Shown piece by piece: positions 43,471-44,199 of a stretch of 44,199 nt of DNA; positions within the stretch are counted from its first letter, which is position 1, and each line of letters starts with the position of its first letter. Source of the DNA: Bacteroidota bacterium (lineage in GTDB: Bacteria; Bacteroidota; Bacteroidia; Bacteroidales; JAAUTT01); assembly GCA_020048915.1 (NCBI GenBank), contig JAIFLU010000005.1, positions 1 through 44,199 of the forward strand. Direction: 5' to 3'. The notes beneath the pieces were generated by a model, which was not told the origin of the DNA, ran no database searches, and worked only from the letters and a program-made list of their open reading frames with translations. The translations under genes were made by a program, and so were the position numbers.

Positions 43471-44199
43471 TTAATTCAATACCGTTTTACCTAATTTTAG
43501 GATTTTTTTGCGGACTTTCATTGTTTCCTCTTGCAAATAGGGGCGTAAAAGTGTGGTGTAACTTATTAGCAATCGAATACTTATATGGCTGTCGAGTGTT
43601 GCTGTTAATTCTTCCAGGTCGTGCTCCAACCCTAACAGATGTGCTAATTTAGTAAGATCGGCCACATTGATATTAGCCGGGGCTTCTGCCGGATCTGATT
43701 TAAACAATGTAAGTTGAACCGATAAATATTTTACATATTTACGCAGTTGGTGATACTCTTTCGACTTACTGGTTAATTCTAATTTTCGGTAAATTGACTT
43801 TGCTTCTTTTTTGATTTTAAAAATCTTTCGGTATGCATAATCCGGATCAATTAATATAGCCTCTTTTTCGAAATTTCTTACTTCCTCTTCGAAACTGTCA
43901 AAAATAACTTCTATAGTTTTTTGGGAGTTAAGCCTATCAATTTCTTTTTTGATTTTATTGTTGAATATTTCGGATACCAGGCTAAAAAATGGAGTATTAA
44001 ATAAGCATAAGACTTCACAAGAGTTTTTGAATTGTTGGTATTGGGTTTTTAAATCGCGGATTTGAGCGATTGATTGCGCTGTACTTTTATAGAATTTAAC
44101 GGTTTTAATTTGTAGGCGTTTCTTTGCTTTCGGATTAATCAAAATTAAATATGCCCGTAAATGCTTTGTTGTTTGTCGGATAAGGGTTACATTTTGATG
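43471..44199 (-). CDS. CHAD-domain protein, 5' end beyond window edge
   Basis: The frame is open to the last base: 19 codons upstream of the TTG at 44142 continue HQNVTLIRQTTKHLRAYLIL, which matches the N-terminal CHAD helix pattern (RxxxKxLRAxL). So the gene is longer than 223 codons and starts outside. Later CHAD landmarks are QIRDLKTQYQQF, KEYHQLRKYVKYLSVQLTLF (the second H..R...K.L repeat) and LAHLLGLEHDLEELTATL. CHAD domains are alpha-helical and bind inorganic polyphosphate, as established for several members. The usual His of the first HxxR is Thr here. If polyphosphate-binding, it would fit the phosphorus theme of the region; no ppk or ppx gene is in view. Confidence 0.85.
   Translation of the reverse strand, partial: HQNVTLIRQTTKHLRAYLILINPKAKKRLQIKTVKFYKSTAQSIAQIRDLKTQYQQFKNSCEVLCLFNTPFFSLVSEIFNNKIKKEIDRLNSQKTIEVIFDSFEEEVRNFEKEAILIDPDYAYRKIFKIKKEAKSIYRKLELTSKSKEYHQLRKYVKYLSVQLTLFKSDPAEAPANINVADLTKLAHLLGLEHDLEELTATLDSHISIRLLISYTTLLRPYLQEETMKVRKKILKLGKTVLN

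Noticed and set aside
44140..44199. TTG at 44142 as start of the CHAD protein
   Set aside because: The frame stays open to the window edge and the extra residues match the CHAD N-terminus, so the TTG is internal.

Overview
The window looks like a chromosomal segment of a free-living or gut-type Bacteroidota (Bacteroidales or Marinilabiliales-like). The evidence is a SusC/SusD pair, several carboxypeptidase-regulatory-domain TonB-dependent receptors, a Reg_prop/Y_Y_Y sensor kinase, a FISUMP-domain protein, absence of clear Shine-Dalgarno sites, TAnnTTTG-type -7 elements and AT-rich intergenic DNA. No rRNA, tRNA, CRISPR array, integrase or intact insertion sequence was seen.

Layout. 1-11.5 kb holds mixed housekeeping and sensory genes: a 5'-truncated chemoreceptor, a GH43-like secreted hydrolase, a propeller sensor kinase that appears to lack its phospho-accepting histidine, a small acidic-tailed protein, an EamA exporter, a BtuB-like TonB receptor and pruA. 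11.5-18 kb holds two tandem copies of a YfiR-like protein plus TonB-receptor module on the minus strand; the downstream receptor copy is broken by one frameshift. 18-24 kb holds a TonB receptor, a lipoprotein with two Ig-like domains and a beta-helix-like body, and a stand-alone 134-aa carboxypeptidase-regulatory domain. 24.5-25.8 kb has a MORN/YwqK-type protein and a PhoB-like regulator.

25.9-36.8 kb is the most interesting part: a phosphonate utilisation locus built like a polysaccharide utilisation locus. Reading leftward it has SusC, SusD, then phnX, an OPA-type MFS permease, a class-III PLP enzyme resembling PbfA, and phnW, with an OmpR-type response regulator divergent from susC. The susC and phnX promoters share the same architecture: two 11-bp direct repeats of a GGCTAA-type operator, then exactly 6 bp, then a -7-like box. 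This suggests that outer-membrane uptake and cytoplasmic breakdown of aminoethylphosphonates are controlled together, probably by the divergent regulator. The proposed flow is SusCD import, OPA permease, PbfA and PhnW converging on phosphonoacetaldehyde, and PhnX releasing acetaldehyde and phosphate.

37-44.2 kb holds two unrecognised proteins, two sensor kinases in an apparent operon, a FISUMP protein and a CHAD-domain protein that runs off the right edge. CHAD domains bind polyphosphate. Together with PhoB-like regulators and TTAA repeats spaced 11 bp apart in several upstream regions, this hints that much of 18-44 kb concerns phosphorus acquisition, but that wider link is an inference.
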